From assembly GCA_024234995.1 (NCBI GenBank), contig JACKNF010000006.1:128003-192002 (forward strand): a DNA stretch of 64,000 nucleotides. The letters run 5' to 3'. Positions 26,362 through 34,983 of the stretch are shown piece after piece. The notes below the pieces were generated by a model, which searched no databases, was not told where the DNA came from, and saw only the letters and a list, made by a program, of their open reading frames with translations. Position 1 is the first letter of the stretch. Each line of letters begins with the position of its first letter. The translations under genes and the position numbers were made by a program. The DNA is from Gammaproteobacteria bacterium. GTDB taxonomy: Bacteria; Pseudomonadota; Gammaproteobacteria; Competibacterales; Competibacteraceae.

Positions 26362-27903
26362 ATGATCCAATCCCTTTCCTCATCTCCTAAATGCAGCGTC
26401 GCCAGCGGTCATCCACAGGTGACAGAAGCCGCCTGCACCATTCTGCAAGCTGGCGGTAATGCTTTCGATGCCGTCGTAGCCGCCGGTTTTGCCAGCGCAG
26501 TGGCCGAACCGGCGCTCACCAGCCTGGGAGGCGGCGGGTTCCTGCTGGCACGCATGGCGCAAGGACGGGCAGTGCTGTTCGATTTCTTTGTCAACACACC
26601 GGGGCAAGGCCTGCGTGCCAGTGAGTTGCAACCGCATTTCCTGCCCATCACCGTTCGTTTCCCCAGCAGTGAGCAAATCTTTAACGTTGGTTTGGGATCG
26701 GTAGCGGTGCCAGGCGTATTACGGGGTTATCTGCACATTCACCGCCGACTGGGCCGGCTGCCATTGACCGACGTGCTGACACCGGCTATCAACCTGGCAC
26801 GCGATGGGATCATGATCAACCGTGCGCAGGCTTATTTCCTGAATTTACTGGTGCCGGTCATGACCCTGACCGGCGCGGGGCGGACATTGTTTCAACCGGA
26901 TGGACGCTATTTAAGCGAAGGCAGCATCTTTCGTAACCCTGATCTAGCCGCTTTTTTAGAGACGTTGCCCATAGGTGGCGAACAGGCGTTCTATGCGGGT
27001 GAATTGGCACAGCATATTGACCAGGACATGCGCGAGGGTGACGGATTATTAACCACCGCTGATTTGGCTGCTTATCAGGTCATCGAGCGTGAACCGCTAC
27101 CGGTCGACTATCGCGGTTTCCGGCTGCTGACCAATCCATCACCCTCATTTGGCGGTTCTTTGATCGCCTTGTCGTTGCGCCTGCTGGAAGCGCGCGAGAT
27201 GACCGGACTGGCCTTTGGCTCGCCCGCCCACCTGGCGCTGCTGGTCGCTGTGATGGAAGAAGTCGAGCGCCGCCGCACCGAAGGTTATCTAAGTCCTGCG
27301 GATCTGGGTCAACCGGGCTTGACCGAAAGCCTGGAACGAGTGCGCCAAGTTTCTGGCGGCACGACCCATGTCAGCATTTGTGACGCTGAAGGGAATGCTG
27401 CCACCATGACCACCTCCAATGGCGAAGGCTCCGGCTACTTTGTCCCCAATACCGGCATCATGCTCAATAATATGATGGGTGAGGACGACCTGCATCCTGA
27501 AGGCTTCCATGTCAGCCCGCCCGGCATGCGGGTTGCGTCAATGATGGCACCGTCGCTACTGCTGGAAAACAACCACGTCCGGCTGGTACTGGGTAGCGGC
27601 GGCAGCAAGCGGATCCGTACGGCCTTGCTGCAAGTAATTAGCAACGACGTGGATTTTGGCATGCGTCTCCAGCAGGCGGTCGAGGCGCCGCGCCTGCACT
27701 GGGACGGCCAGCAGGTGCAGATCGAACCGGATTTCAGCGACACCGCGCTAGCGGCGCTGGCGAAACGGTGGCCGCTCAACCGGTGGGCGATCCAGGATGT
27801 TTACTTTGGCGGAGTTCACGCCGTGGCGCCGGGCGGCGAAGGTGCGGGTGATCCCCGACGTGGCGGTCATGCGGCCATCATTGAACTTCCCCCTTGCCCC
27901 TAG
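26362..27903 (+). CDS. gamma-glutamyltransferase family protein
   Basis: A 513-residue Ntn-hydrolase proenzyme that starts 12 bp after rhlB. It carries the family N-terminus (ASGHPQVTEAACTILQAGGNAFDAVVAAGFASAVAEP ... SLGGGGF). The autoprocessing nucleophile Thr lies in GGTTHVS near residue 334, preceding DAEGNAATMTTSNGEGSG, and a C-terminal VLGSGGSKRIRTALLQV segment follows. Classical enzymes cleave glutathione gamma-glutamyl bonds in the periplasm. No signal peptide is visible here and the protein is somewhat short, so it may be a cytoplasmic cephalosporin-acylase-like member. The substrate is not certain. Confidence 0.88.
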   Translation: MIQSLSSSPKCSVASGHPQVTEAACTILQAGGNAFDAVVAAGFASAVAEPALTSLGGGGFLLARMAQGRAVLFDFFVNTPGQGLRASELQPHFLPITVRFPSSEQIFNVGLGSVAVPGVLRGYLHIHRRLGRLPLTDVLTPAINLARDGIMINRAQAYFLNLLVPVMTLTGAGRTLFQPDGRYLSEGSIFRNPDLAAFLETLPIGGEQAFYAGELAQHIDQDMREGDGLLTTADLAAYQVIEREPLPVDYRGFRLLTNPSPSFGGSLIALSLRLLEAREMTGLAFGSPAHLALLVAVMEEVERRRTEGYLSPADLGQPGLTESLERVRQVSGGTTHVSICDAEGNAATMTTSNGEGSGYFVPNTGIMLNNMMGEDDLHPEGFHVSPPGMRVASMMAPSLLLENNHVRLVLGSGGSKRIRTALLQVISNDVDFGMRLQQAVEAPRLHWDGQQVQIEPDFSDTALAALAKRWPLNRWAIQDVYFGGVHAVAPGGEGAGDPRRGGHAAIIELPPCP

Positions 27904-27945
27904 GCCGCCTGGTAACAAAAATCCTTAACCGAAAGAAGGTATTGC

Positions 27946-29136
27946 ATGGAACTCAAGGATTATTTACTGCTACTCGCCCGCCGTGACGGGTCCGACATTT
28001 ATCTCAGCACCGGTGCGCCGCCTTGCGCCAAATTCCAGGGTGTGCTGCGGGCGCTGGACAAAGAACCCTTAGCGTATGGCCGGGTTAAGGAAATCGCCTA
28101 TTCCATCCTGGATGCGGGGCAAATCGCGGAATTCGAGAAGACGCTGGAGATGAATCTTGCCATCAGCGAACCCGACATTGGCCGGTTCCGGGTCAACATC
28201 TTCAGGCAGCGCGGCGAAGTATCGATGGTGATTCGCAATATCAAGACCGATTTGCCCAATGTTAAGGATTTGGGTTTGCCGCCGGTCTTGACTGAGGTAA
28301 TCATGTCGAAACGCGGGCTGATCCTGTTCGTCGGCGGCACCGGTTCCGGCAAATCCACATCCCTGGCTGCATTGATCGATCACCGCAACACCCATAGCGG
28401 CGGGCATATCATCACCATCGAGGACCCGATTGAATTCGTACACCGGCATAAGCGCTCGATTGTCAACCAGCGCGAGGTGGGCGTGGATACGCTCAGTTAC
28501 GCCGATGCCCTGAAAAATACCCTGCGCCAAGCCCCCGACGTGATTCTGATCGGGGAAATTCGTGACCGCGAGACCATGGAGCATGCATTGGCGTTTGCGG
28601 AAACCGGCCATTTAGCGATTTCCACTCTGCATGCCAATAGTGCGAACCAAGCGCTGGACCGCATCATCAACTTCTTCCCCGAAGAACGGCGGCCGCAATT
28701 GCAAAGTGATTTGTCCGCTAATCTGCGGGCGTTTATCTCGCAACGGCTGATTCCAACAGTGGATGGCAAACGGGTCGCGGCCATTGAGGTCTTGCTGCAT
28801 TCACCGATGGTGGAGACGCTGATCAAACGCGGCGAGGTCGCCGGCCTAAAGGAGATCATGGAGAAATCGGCTGGAATGGGCATGCAAACGTTTGATCAGG
28901 CGCTGTTTGCGCTATATCAAGCAGGCAAGATCAGTTTCGAGGAAGCCATCAAGAATGCCGATTCCGCCAACAATCTGCGCTTACGGATCAATCTATCCAA
29001 CGGGGCGCCGAGCGCCGAAAAACCGGGCGGTTCAGGATTATCGCTGGAGGCGCTTGCCGAGCCTGAAGAGGAAGAAGAGCCCTCCTCCCCAGCAGCGCCG
29101 CCGCTGCGCACTCCACCACGCCCAGGGGGAGCCTGA
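27946..29136 (+). CDS. pilU: type IV pilus retraction ATPase PilU/PilT family
   Basis: A 396-residue secretion ATPase with Walker A GGTGSGKST at residues ~129-137, the Asp box, Walker B VILIGEIRDRETM and the His box ISTLHANSA. The start MELKDYLLLLARRDGSDIYLSTGAPP and the C-terminal extension beyond the PilT core (acidic EPEEEEEPSS then proline-rich) match PilU rather than PilT. PilU assists PilT in depolymerising the pilus during twitching motility. No pilT is adjacent. The HAD gene follows after 2 bp. Confidence 0.88.
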   Translation: MELKDYLLLLARRDGSDIYLSTGAPPCAKFQGVLRALDKEPLAYGRVKEIAYSILDAGQIAEFEKTLEMNLAISEPDIGRFRVNIFRQRGEVSMVIRNIKTDLPNVKDLGLPPVLTEVIMSKRGLILFVGGTGSGKSTSLAALIDHRNTHSGGHIITIEDPIEFVHRHKRSIVNQREVGVDTLSYADALKNTLRQAPDVILIGEIRDRETMEHALAFAETGHLAISTLHANSANQALDRIINFFPEERRPQLQSDLSANLRAFISQRLIPTVDGKRVAAIEVLLHSPMVETLIKRGEVAGLKEIMEKSAGMGMQTFDQALFALYQAGKISFEEAIKNADSANNLRLRINLSNGAPSAEKPGGSGLSLEALAEPEEEEEPSSPAAPPLRTPPRPGGA

Positions 29137-29138
29137 GC

Positions 29139-29828
29139 ATGGCTATTGACGATCCGGCGCCGGGCTTGGCCGTACCGGCCTGGATCCGGGGTTTGATTTT
29201 CGATTGTGACGGGACGCTGGTTGATACCCTGCCCCTGCATTACGCGGCTTGGAGCGAAACCTTTGCCGAGCTGGGTTTATCGTGTCCATTGGAATTCCTG
29301 CTGCGGCACAACGGCAAACCGACGGATCGGATTGTAGCCCTGTACAACACCGAATTTAACCAAGCGATCGATATCAAGCAGTTTACCGAGGACAAGGAAC
29401 GCCGGACCTATGCCCGGCTTGACCTGGCTCAACCGCTCGAACCCGTGGCAGCTTTAGCGCGCCGCTACTACGGGCATTTGCCGATGGCGGTGGTTTCAGG
29501 CAGCAACCGCGCCAATGTAGAGCGAGCGCTGCGGGCGGCAGGACTGCGGGAATTGTTCCCAGTGGCCTTGACTGCGGATGATGGCCTACCGCCTAAACCA
29601 GCACCGGACTTATTTCTGGAAGCCGCACGGCAGATCGATGTCGACCCTCATTACTGTCAGGTGTTCGAAGATGCGGATTCCGGTCTGGAAGCCGCGCGCC
29701 AGGCTGGAATGCGGGCAACGGATGTGCGTCCGGTGTTAGGGAATCAGATGGCTGTGATCAACCTGCGGGATGCAAATCTCTCCGTTCCCTCTCCAGCAAA
29801 GGGGGAACATATAGGTTCTATGCCATGA
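29139..29828 (+). CDS. HAD-superfamily phosphatase (beta-phosphoglucomutase-like)
   Basis: A 229-residue HAD hydrolase with motif I FDCDGTLVDT, motif II VVSGSNRANVERAL, the lysine in PPKPAPDLF and motif IV VFEDADSGLEAARQAG. The cap is helical (subclass I). It most resembles sugar-phosphate phosphatases such as YqaB (fructose-1-phosphate phosphatase). The exact substrate is unknown. It lies 2 bp after pilU, so is probably co-transcribed. Confidence 0.88.
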   Translation: MAIDDPAPGLAVPAWIRGLIFDCDGTLVDTLPLHYAAWSETFAELGLSCPLEFLLRHNGKPTDRIVALYNTEFNQAIDIKQFTEDKERRTYARLDLAQPLEPVAALARRYYGHLPMAVVSGSNRANVERALRAAGLRELFPVALTADDGLPPKPAPDLFLEAARQIDVDPHYCQVFEDADSGLEAARQAGMRATDVRPVLGNQMAVINLRDANLSVPSPAKGEHIGSMP

Positions 29829-29838
29829 GCGCTGGATC

Positions 29839-29914
29839 GTAGGCTGGGCAAACGCGAAGCGTTGCCCAACAATGACTCAAGACGTTGGATTTCACTTCGT
29901 TCAACCCAGCCTGC
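29839..29914. repeat. REP-like palindromic intergenic repeat
   Basis: GTAGGCTGGG at 29839-29848 pairs with CCCAGCCTGC at 29905-29914, and an inner hairpin (GGGCAAACGCG / CGTTGCCC-type) lies between. A similar element with GTAGGTTGGG/CCCAACCTAC ends occurs at 50418-50510, so this is a dispersed family. It sits between the converging HAD and prlC genes, where it may act as an RNA stabiliser or bidirectional terminator. Confidence 0.65.
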
Positions 29915-30000
29915 TTAACAGCTCAACTCTATTCAGAGACGGTATGGCCCAGGTTTTCCAAGTATTCAAAATGGCCAGTAAGAAAAATACTTGTTCCACT

Positions 30001-32040
30001 TCAGGCAGTAATCCCGCTGAGCCGTAACAACGGTTCAATTATAGGTTCCCGCCCCCGGAATTCGACAAAACTCGCCAGCGCCGGCCGCGAGCCACCCACT
30101 TCCAGGACACTTTTCCGGAAACGCGCCCCCGTTGCTGCATCGAAAATCCCGTTCTCTTCAAAGGCACTGAAGGCATCTGCTGACAGCACTTCTGCCCATT
30201 TGTAGCTGTAATAGCCCGCCGCGTAACCACCGGAGAAAATGTGAGTAAAGGCATTGGGAAAGCGGTTCCAGGCGGGCGGGAGAATCACTGCCACCTGTTG
30301 CCGGACCTCATCCAATATCTCCAATACCCGCCCGCCGCGCTCCGGATCGTATTCACGGTGCAACCGGAAATCGAACAAGCTGAACTCCAGTTGCCGAACC
30401 AGAAATATGCCTGCTTGAAAGTGCTTAGCCGCCCGCATCCGCTGATACAGCGCCTCTGGTAATGGCTCGCCCGTTTGATAATGACCGGCCAGTAAATCCA
30501 GTGCCTCCCGCGACCAGCACCAGTTCTCCAGAAATTGACTCGGCAGTTCCACAGCATCCCATTCCACGCCGTGGATGCCAGCGACCGGGAGATAGTTGAC
30601 CGTGGTCAACAGATGGTGCAGCCCATGGCCGAATTCGTGGAACATCGTCAGCACTTCGCTGTGGGTCAGCAGTGCGGGATCATCACCCACCGGCGCTGTG
30701 AAGTTGCATACCAGATAAGCCGCTGGAGTGCGGATCGTATCACCGGTCCGCCGCCGCGCCAGACAACCATCCATCCACGCGCCGCCGCGTTTGTGAGGCC
30801 GGGCGTACAAATCCAGATAGAACCGCCCGCGCACATCGCCCTGGGCGTCCACCATTTCATAAACGCGCACATCGGGATGCCAGACCTCGACGCCTTCCAC
30901 CGGGCGGATGATGATGCTAAACAACCGTTCCGCCACCGCGAACAAGCCAGGAAGAACCCGAGTGACTGGAAAATATGGCCGCAGTTCCTCTTGCGACAAC
31001 TGATAACGGTGCTGGCGCAGCTTCTCCGAGTAATAGCCAATGTCCCAGGCTTCCAATGTGTCCACACCGAACTGTGTACGGGCGAATTCCCGCAGCTCTT
31101 CCAATTCCCGTTGTGCCTGGGGACGGACGCGATATGCCAGGTCGTAAAGAAAGTCCAAAACCTGGTGGGGCGTATCCGCCATCTTGGTGGCTAGCGAATA
31201 TTCGGTGTAATTATTGAAATCGAGTAATTGGGCCAATTCATGGCGCAGTGACAGAATACGCTCCATCACTGGTCCGTTATCCCACTGTCCTGCCGTTGGT
31301 CCTTGATCGGAAGCACGGGTACTGTAAGCGGCATACATTTCCCGCCGCAACTCGCGGTCATCCGCGTAGTTCAGCACGGGCAGATAGGAAGGCAGCTCCA
31401 GGGTCAGCAGCCAGCCCTCCAGCCCCCGTTGCCGCGCCGTCTGCCGGGCCGAAGCACGCGCTGAATCCGGCAACCCGGCCAGCGCCGCCTCATCATTCAC
31501 TTGCTTGGTCCATGCCTGCGTCGCGTCCAGCACGTTTTGTGCGAATTGAGCGTTCAATTGCGTCAATTCCTGCATGATGACCTTATAGCGGTCGCGTTGC
31601 TCCGACGGCAACGCAATGCCCGATAATTTAAAGTCACGCAAGGCATCATCGATCACCTTGCATTGTGCCGCGTCGAGCCGGTCATATTCCGGGCTATCGG
31701 CGATATGCTGGTAGGCGCGATAGAGTTTCTCGTGCTGACCCCGTTCAGTGTGGTAGGCGCTAAGTTTTGGCAGACAAGCGTTATAGGCGGCGCGCAAGGC
31801 CTCGGAATCCAGGACAGCATGCAGGTGATTGACCGGGGACCAGGTCTTATTCAACCGGTCATCCAAATCCTCCAGCGATTCAATCAGGCTCGCCCACGTC
31901 GGCTCCGTATTCGCGGCCAGTAACCGTTCCAGGTCCGCGCGATTAGCGGCCAGCCGTTCATCAATGGCCGGTTCAATGTGTTCCGGTTTGATGGCTTCAT
32001 AGGAAGGCAGATCGGCAGCAGTGAGTAACGGATTAATCAT
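30001..32040 (-). CDS. prlC: oligopeptidase A (M3 metallopeptidase)
   Basis: A 679-residue cytoplasmic zinc peptidase with the HEFGH metal motif near residue 466 and the third ligand in the following E-rich helix (GVEWDAVELPSQFLENWCW). The helical N-terminal domain begins MINPLLTAADLPSYEAIKPEHIEPAIDERL, which fixes the start at 32040; the open frame upstream to 32130 overlaps the next gene and is not family-like. It degrades signal peptides and short peptides. Confidence 0.95.
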   Translation of the reverse strand: MINPLLTAADLPSYEAIKPEHIEPAIDERLAANRADLERLLAANTEPTWASLIESLEDLDDRLNKTWSPVNHLHAVLDSEALRAAYNACLPKLSAYHTERGQHEKLYRAYQHIADSPEYDRLDAAQCKVIDDALRDFKLSGIALPSEQRDRYKVIMQELTQLNAQFAQNVLDATQAWTKQVNDEAALAGLPDSARASARQTARQRGLEGWLLTLELPSYLPVLNYADDRELRREMYAAYSTRASDQGPTAGQWDNGPVMERILSLRHELAQLLDFNNYTEYSLATKMADTPHQVLDFLYDLAYRVRPQAQRELEELREFARTQFGVDTLEAWDIGYYSEKLRQHRYQLSQEELRPYFPVTRVLPGLFAVAERLFSIIIRPVEGVEVWHPDVRVYEMVDAQGDVRGRFYLDLYARPHKRGGAWMDGCLARRRTGDTIRTPAAYLVCNFTAPVGDDPALLTHSEVLTMFHEFGHGLHHLLTTVNYLPVAGIHGVEWDAVELPSQFLENWCWSREALDLLAGHYQTGEPLPEALYQRMRAAKHFQAGIFLVRQLEFSLFDFRLHREYDPERGGRVLEILDEVRQQVAVILPPAWNRFPNAFTHIFSGGYAAGYYSYKWAEVLSADAFSAFEENGIFDAATGARFRKSVLEVGGSRPALASFVEFRGREPIIEPLLRLSGITA

Positions 32041-32063
32041 GGTTTGGAAATCCTGGGTTTCTT

Positions 32064-33002
32064 TTAAAGCCATTTGAGCAGAAAACCGGCTGCCAGCACG
32101 GCTGCCAGCAAACAACCGGCGGCACGCCATTGAAAATAACGGATCAGCCGGCCTTCCTCACGGAAAGCGGCGATAATAAAGGGCCGGGCTGGGTCGCCGG
32201 TGTCAGCCAGTAAATGGACTTCCGGTTCTAACGCCTGTTGCACCTGTTTCCGCCGAACCTGTTTCTCGGCTGCGCGCCGCGCCGCTTCCCATTCATCCGG
32301 ATCGATCCAGCCATTGCGGCGGCGGTCAAACAGATTCATTCGTTGCGGGTCACGCTTCCAGCGTTCCAGCAATTCCGCAACCTCCCGGTGCGTATCGGGC
32401 GCTTCGCGCAGACCGCCAACGGTCTGGAACCCGCCGATCGCGTGTAATTCCTCACCCGGCATAATACGTTGCTCGATATGGCGGTAGGCGGCACCGATGC
32501 CCCACAGTGCATGGGAGCGCACGCCGCTTTCACTGGCATACCAGACATCCCGCCGGGTCTTGACGAAGTGAGCGCCGTCAGGATTGATTACGCAACGCCC
32601 CGTGCCGTCATCCAGCAGGAACAAACTGTCGCTTTCGCCCGAATCAACTGGCCACCAGCGGCCGTTCGAGGAACGTTCCTCGATCTCGTAGTAATACCAG
32701 ACACAGGGCAGATGACTCAGCGGCGCCAGAACCGGCGGCCCTTCCATTAACTGGGCACGGCCATAAAGTTCGACATACCCTTGGGGCGCGGAACGGATGC
32801 GGGCAATGGGTGTATCCGCCAATCGCCAAGCCCTTCGCCCAAAATACAAAGCCCCGTAAGATGCGATAATGACGACCGCCAAGGCAAGCGCTGAAAACAG
32901 GAGCCGCTCATCCGCTGCATCCATTCCCTGCCGCAGCAGGAGAAAACTGCCGAACCAAAGCGCACCAAACAGCAGAAATCCTTTAACACCTGGATTGCGC
33001 AT
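32064..33002 (-). CDS. GIDE-domain membrane protein (E3 ligase-like fold)
   Basis: A 312-residue protein with two N-terminal membrane helices, the GIDE segment (IRSAPQGYVELYGRAQLMEGPPVLAPLSHLPCVWYYYEIEE), an acidic-basic helical region (RRAAEKQVRRKQVQQALE) and a C-terminal helix (AAGCLLAAVLAAGFLLKWL). It lacks the RING domain of the eukaryotic mitochondrial relatives. It lies 18 bp downstream of lemA; the GIDE/LemA pair is recurrent in bacteria. Function unknown. Confidence 0.75.
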   Translation of the reverse strand: MRNPGVKGFLLFGALWFGSFLLLRQGMDAADERLLFSALALAVVIIASYGALYFGRRAWRLADTPIARIRSAPQGYVELYGRAQLMEGPPVLAPLSHLPCVWYYYEIEERSSNGRWWPVDSGESDSLFLLDDGTGRCVINPDGAHFVKTRRDVWYASESGVRSHALWGIGAAYRHIEQRIMPGEELHAIGGFQTVGGLREAPDTHREVAELLERWKRDPQRMNLFDRRRNGWIDPDEWEAARRAAEKQVRRKQVQQALEPEVHLLADTGDPARPFIIAAFREEGRLIRYFQWRAAGCLLAAVLAAGFLLKWL

Positions 33003-33020
33003 GGGCGCGCTCCGTTGGAA

Positions 33021-33593
33021 TCAACGAAACAACTGGGCAAGATCCACATCCTGCTTCTCCGGCTCCGTGAATTCCAGCAGACGGAACGGCCCGAAGTTGA
33101 ACATCCGGGCGATCAGCACATCAGGGAACTGCTCGATACGCACATTGTTCATGTTCACGCTATCGTTGTAAAACTCCCGGCGGTCGGCGATCGCGTTTTC
33201 TAAACCGGTGATGCGGGTTTCCAAATGGCGGAAATTGTCGCTGGCCCGCAATTCGGGGTAGGCTTCCGCCACGGCAAACAGACGGCCTAATCCCAGCCGG
33301 AGCTGGCTCTCGGCCTGGCCCAGGGCAGGCAAATCCGTGTATTGCTGCGCATCAGCCACTGCCTGGCGGGCGCGCATCACAGCCTCCAGCGTGTCGCGCT
33401 CATAGCGCATATAGTGCTTACAAGTCTCAACCAGTTTGGGCAACTCGTCATGGCGTTGCTTGAGCAACACATCAATGTTGGACCAGGCCATGCCAGCGCT
33501 GTGTTTGAGATTGACCAGGCGGTTATAGATGACGATCACATACAGCACCAGCAAGATGCCGGCGACTAGGAGAATGATAGCGAAGGGACTCAT
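33021..33593 (-). CDS. lemA: LemA family protein
   Basis: A 190-residue protein with an N-terminal membrane helix (FAIILLVAGILLVLYVIVIYN) followed by the LemA helical domain: RLVNLKHSAGMAWSNIDVLLKQRHDELPKLVETCKHYMRYE and the conserved FNDSVNMNN-type segment (EFYNDSVNMNNVRIEQFPDV). The N-terminus is out and the coiled-coil faces the cytoplasm or periplasm. The role is undefined. It probably forms an operon with the GIDE-domain gene. Confidence 0.92.
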   Translation of the reverse strand: MSPFAIILLVAGILLVLYVIVIYNRLVNLKHSAGMAWSNIDVLLKQRHDELPKLVETCKHYMRYERDTLEAVMRARQAVADAQQYTDLPALGQAESQLRLGLGRLFAVAEAYPELRASDNFRHLETRITGLENAIADRREFYNDSVNMNNVRIEQFPDVLIARMFNFGPFRLLEFTEPEKQDVDLAQLFR

Positions 33594-33683
33594 GGTTCAG
33601 GGGGTAGACGGCAGGTCAGTGGTTTTAAGTAAAGTATAGCCTGGTTAGACCAGGAACGCGGAAAGCGTGAGGCGAGGTTGACG

Positions 33684-34304
33684 ATGCTGCTGTGGTTCAA
33701 GGGAATGCTGATCGGGTTGGCCATTGCTGCGCCCGTGGGGCCGATTGGCTTGTTGTGCATCCAACGCACTTTAGCGCGTGGACGCTGGTCGGGGATATTG
33801 TCCGGCTTGGGCGCGGCCAGTGCCGATGCCTTATATGGCTGTATCGCCGGCTTTGGCTTGGCATCGTTATCCGGGCTGCTACTCGCCTGGCAGATCGAGT
33901 TACAAGTCGCAGGCGGGCTGTTTCTGCTCTATCTGGGCTGGCAAACGTGGCAAACACCACCGGCCGCCGGACAAGCCTTGGTGCGACCCGCGCACAGCGG
34001 GCTAGCAGGCGATTATCTCTCTACCTTGGCGCTGACAGTGACCAACCCGGTGACTATTCTTGCGTTCCTGGGCATCTTCACAGGTCTGGGGCTGGCCGCC
34101 GAGGGCCAGGATTTTTTAGCAGCGGGTACGCTGGTGTCCGGGGTATTCGCCGGTTCGCTGCTCTGGTGGCTCCTGCTGGCCGGCGGCGTTGGCCTGCTGC
34201 GCGGGCGGTTGAATTCAAAGATACTACGCTGGATTAACGGTGTTTCGGGGTTGCTGACCGGCGGGTTCGGGGTTTGGGCGTTGCTGGCGGCACTTCAGGC
34301 TTGA
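33684..34304 (+). CDS. LysE/RhtB-family amino-acid exporter
   Basis: A ~206-residue protein of six helices with the LysE N-terminal signature GLAIAAPVGPIGLLCIQRTLARG and the central NPVTILAFLGIF motif. A TTG start at 33678 is possible, but ATG 33684 keeps better spacing to GAGG. Members export basic or neutral amino acids. Its 3' end overlaps the antisense 3' end of the gamma carbonic anhydrase gene by 71 bp. Confidence 0.9.
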   Translation: MLLWFKGMLIGLAIAAPVGPIGLLCIQRTLARGRWSGILSGLGAASADALYGCIAGFGLASLSGLLLAWQIELQVAGGLFLLYLGWQTWQTPPAAGQALVRPAHSGLAGDYLSTLALTVTNPVTILAFLGIFTGLGLAAEGQDFLAAGTLVSGVFAGSLLWWLLLAGGVGLLRGRLNSKILRWINGVSGLLTGGFGVWALLAALQA

Positions 34305-34869
34305 TGGGAGCCGGATTGCTAGCCACACCAGCCGATCCGGCTATCGCCCGATGGCGATCCTTCAACCGTTGGTAGTTCTGGGCTGAGTATTCCAGAAATT
34401 CCAGTTCACGCTCGGTTAATGGACGGATTTGTTTGACAGGGCTGCCCACATAGAGAAAGCCGCTTTCCAGCACCTTGCCGGGCGGCACGACGCTGCCAGC
34501 GCCGATGGTCACGCGTGATCGCACCACGGCCTTGTCCATAACAATCGCACCCATGCCAATCAGACAGAAGTTCTCGATAGTACAGGCGTGCAGAATCACC
34601 TTGTGTCCGACCGTGACATCATTTCCGATCAAAGTTGGCTGGCCGCCTGGGCAGAACCGGCTGTCGTGGGTCACATGGATGATGGTGCCATCCTGAATAC
34701 TGGTGCGGGCGCCGATGCGAATGCTCTGGATATCACCCCGCACGACGCTCATGGGCCAAACGGAACTGTCTTGGCCAATTTCGACATCGCCGATAACCAG
34801 AGCGGCCTCATCGACATAGGCAGTAGGATGAATACGGGGAGTATGTTGCTCAAAAGGACGGATGGACAT
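34234..34869 (-). CDS. gamma-class carbonic anhydrase family protein
   Basis: A 211-residue left-handed beta-helix protein with hexapeptide repeats (VIGDVEIGQDSSVWPMSVVRGD, IRIGARTSIQDGTIIHVTH). The three zinc histidines are visible as H in IHVTHD and two in VGHKVILHAC. It resembles YrdA/CaiE-type members that lack some Cam catalytic residues, so activity is uncertain. The last ~30 residues (APIKPEVPPATPKPRTRRS) are a basic, Pro-rich tail that overlaps the antisense end of the LysE gene. Confidence 0.88.
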   Translation of the reverse strand: MSIRPFEQHTPRIHPTAYVDEAALVIGDVEIGQDSSVWPMSVVRGDIQSIRIGARTSIQDGTIIHVTHDSRFCPGGQPTLIGNDVTVGHKVILHACTIENFCLIGMGAIVMDKAVVRSRVTIGAGSVVPPGKVLESGFLYVGSPVKQIRPLTERELEFLEYSAQNYQRLKDRHRAIAGSAGVASNPAPIKPEVPPATPKPRTRRSATPKHR

Positions 34870-34983
34870 GACGGTTCGCAGTATTGTTTGCAGTATTAAA
34901 TGGTGAGTGACTAGTAATGGTGCGTGCCTAGCAGGGAATCATCGATTTTACCGGTTTGCCGTTGATCATGCGTTTTTAACCGC

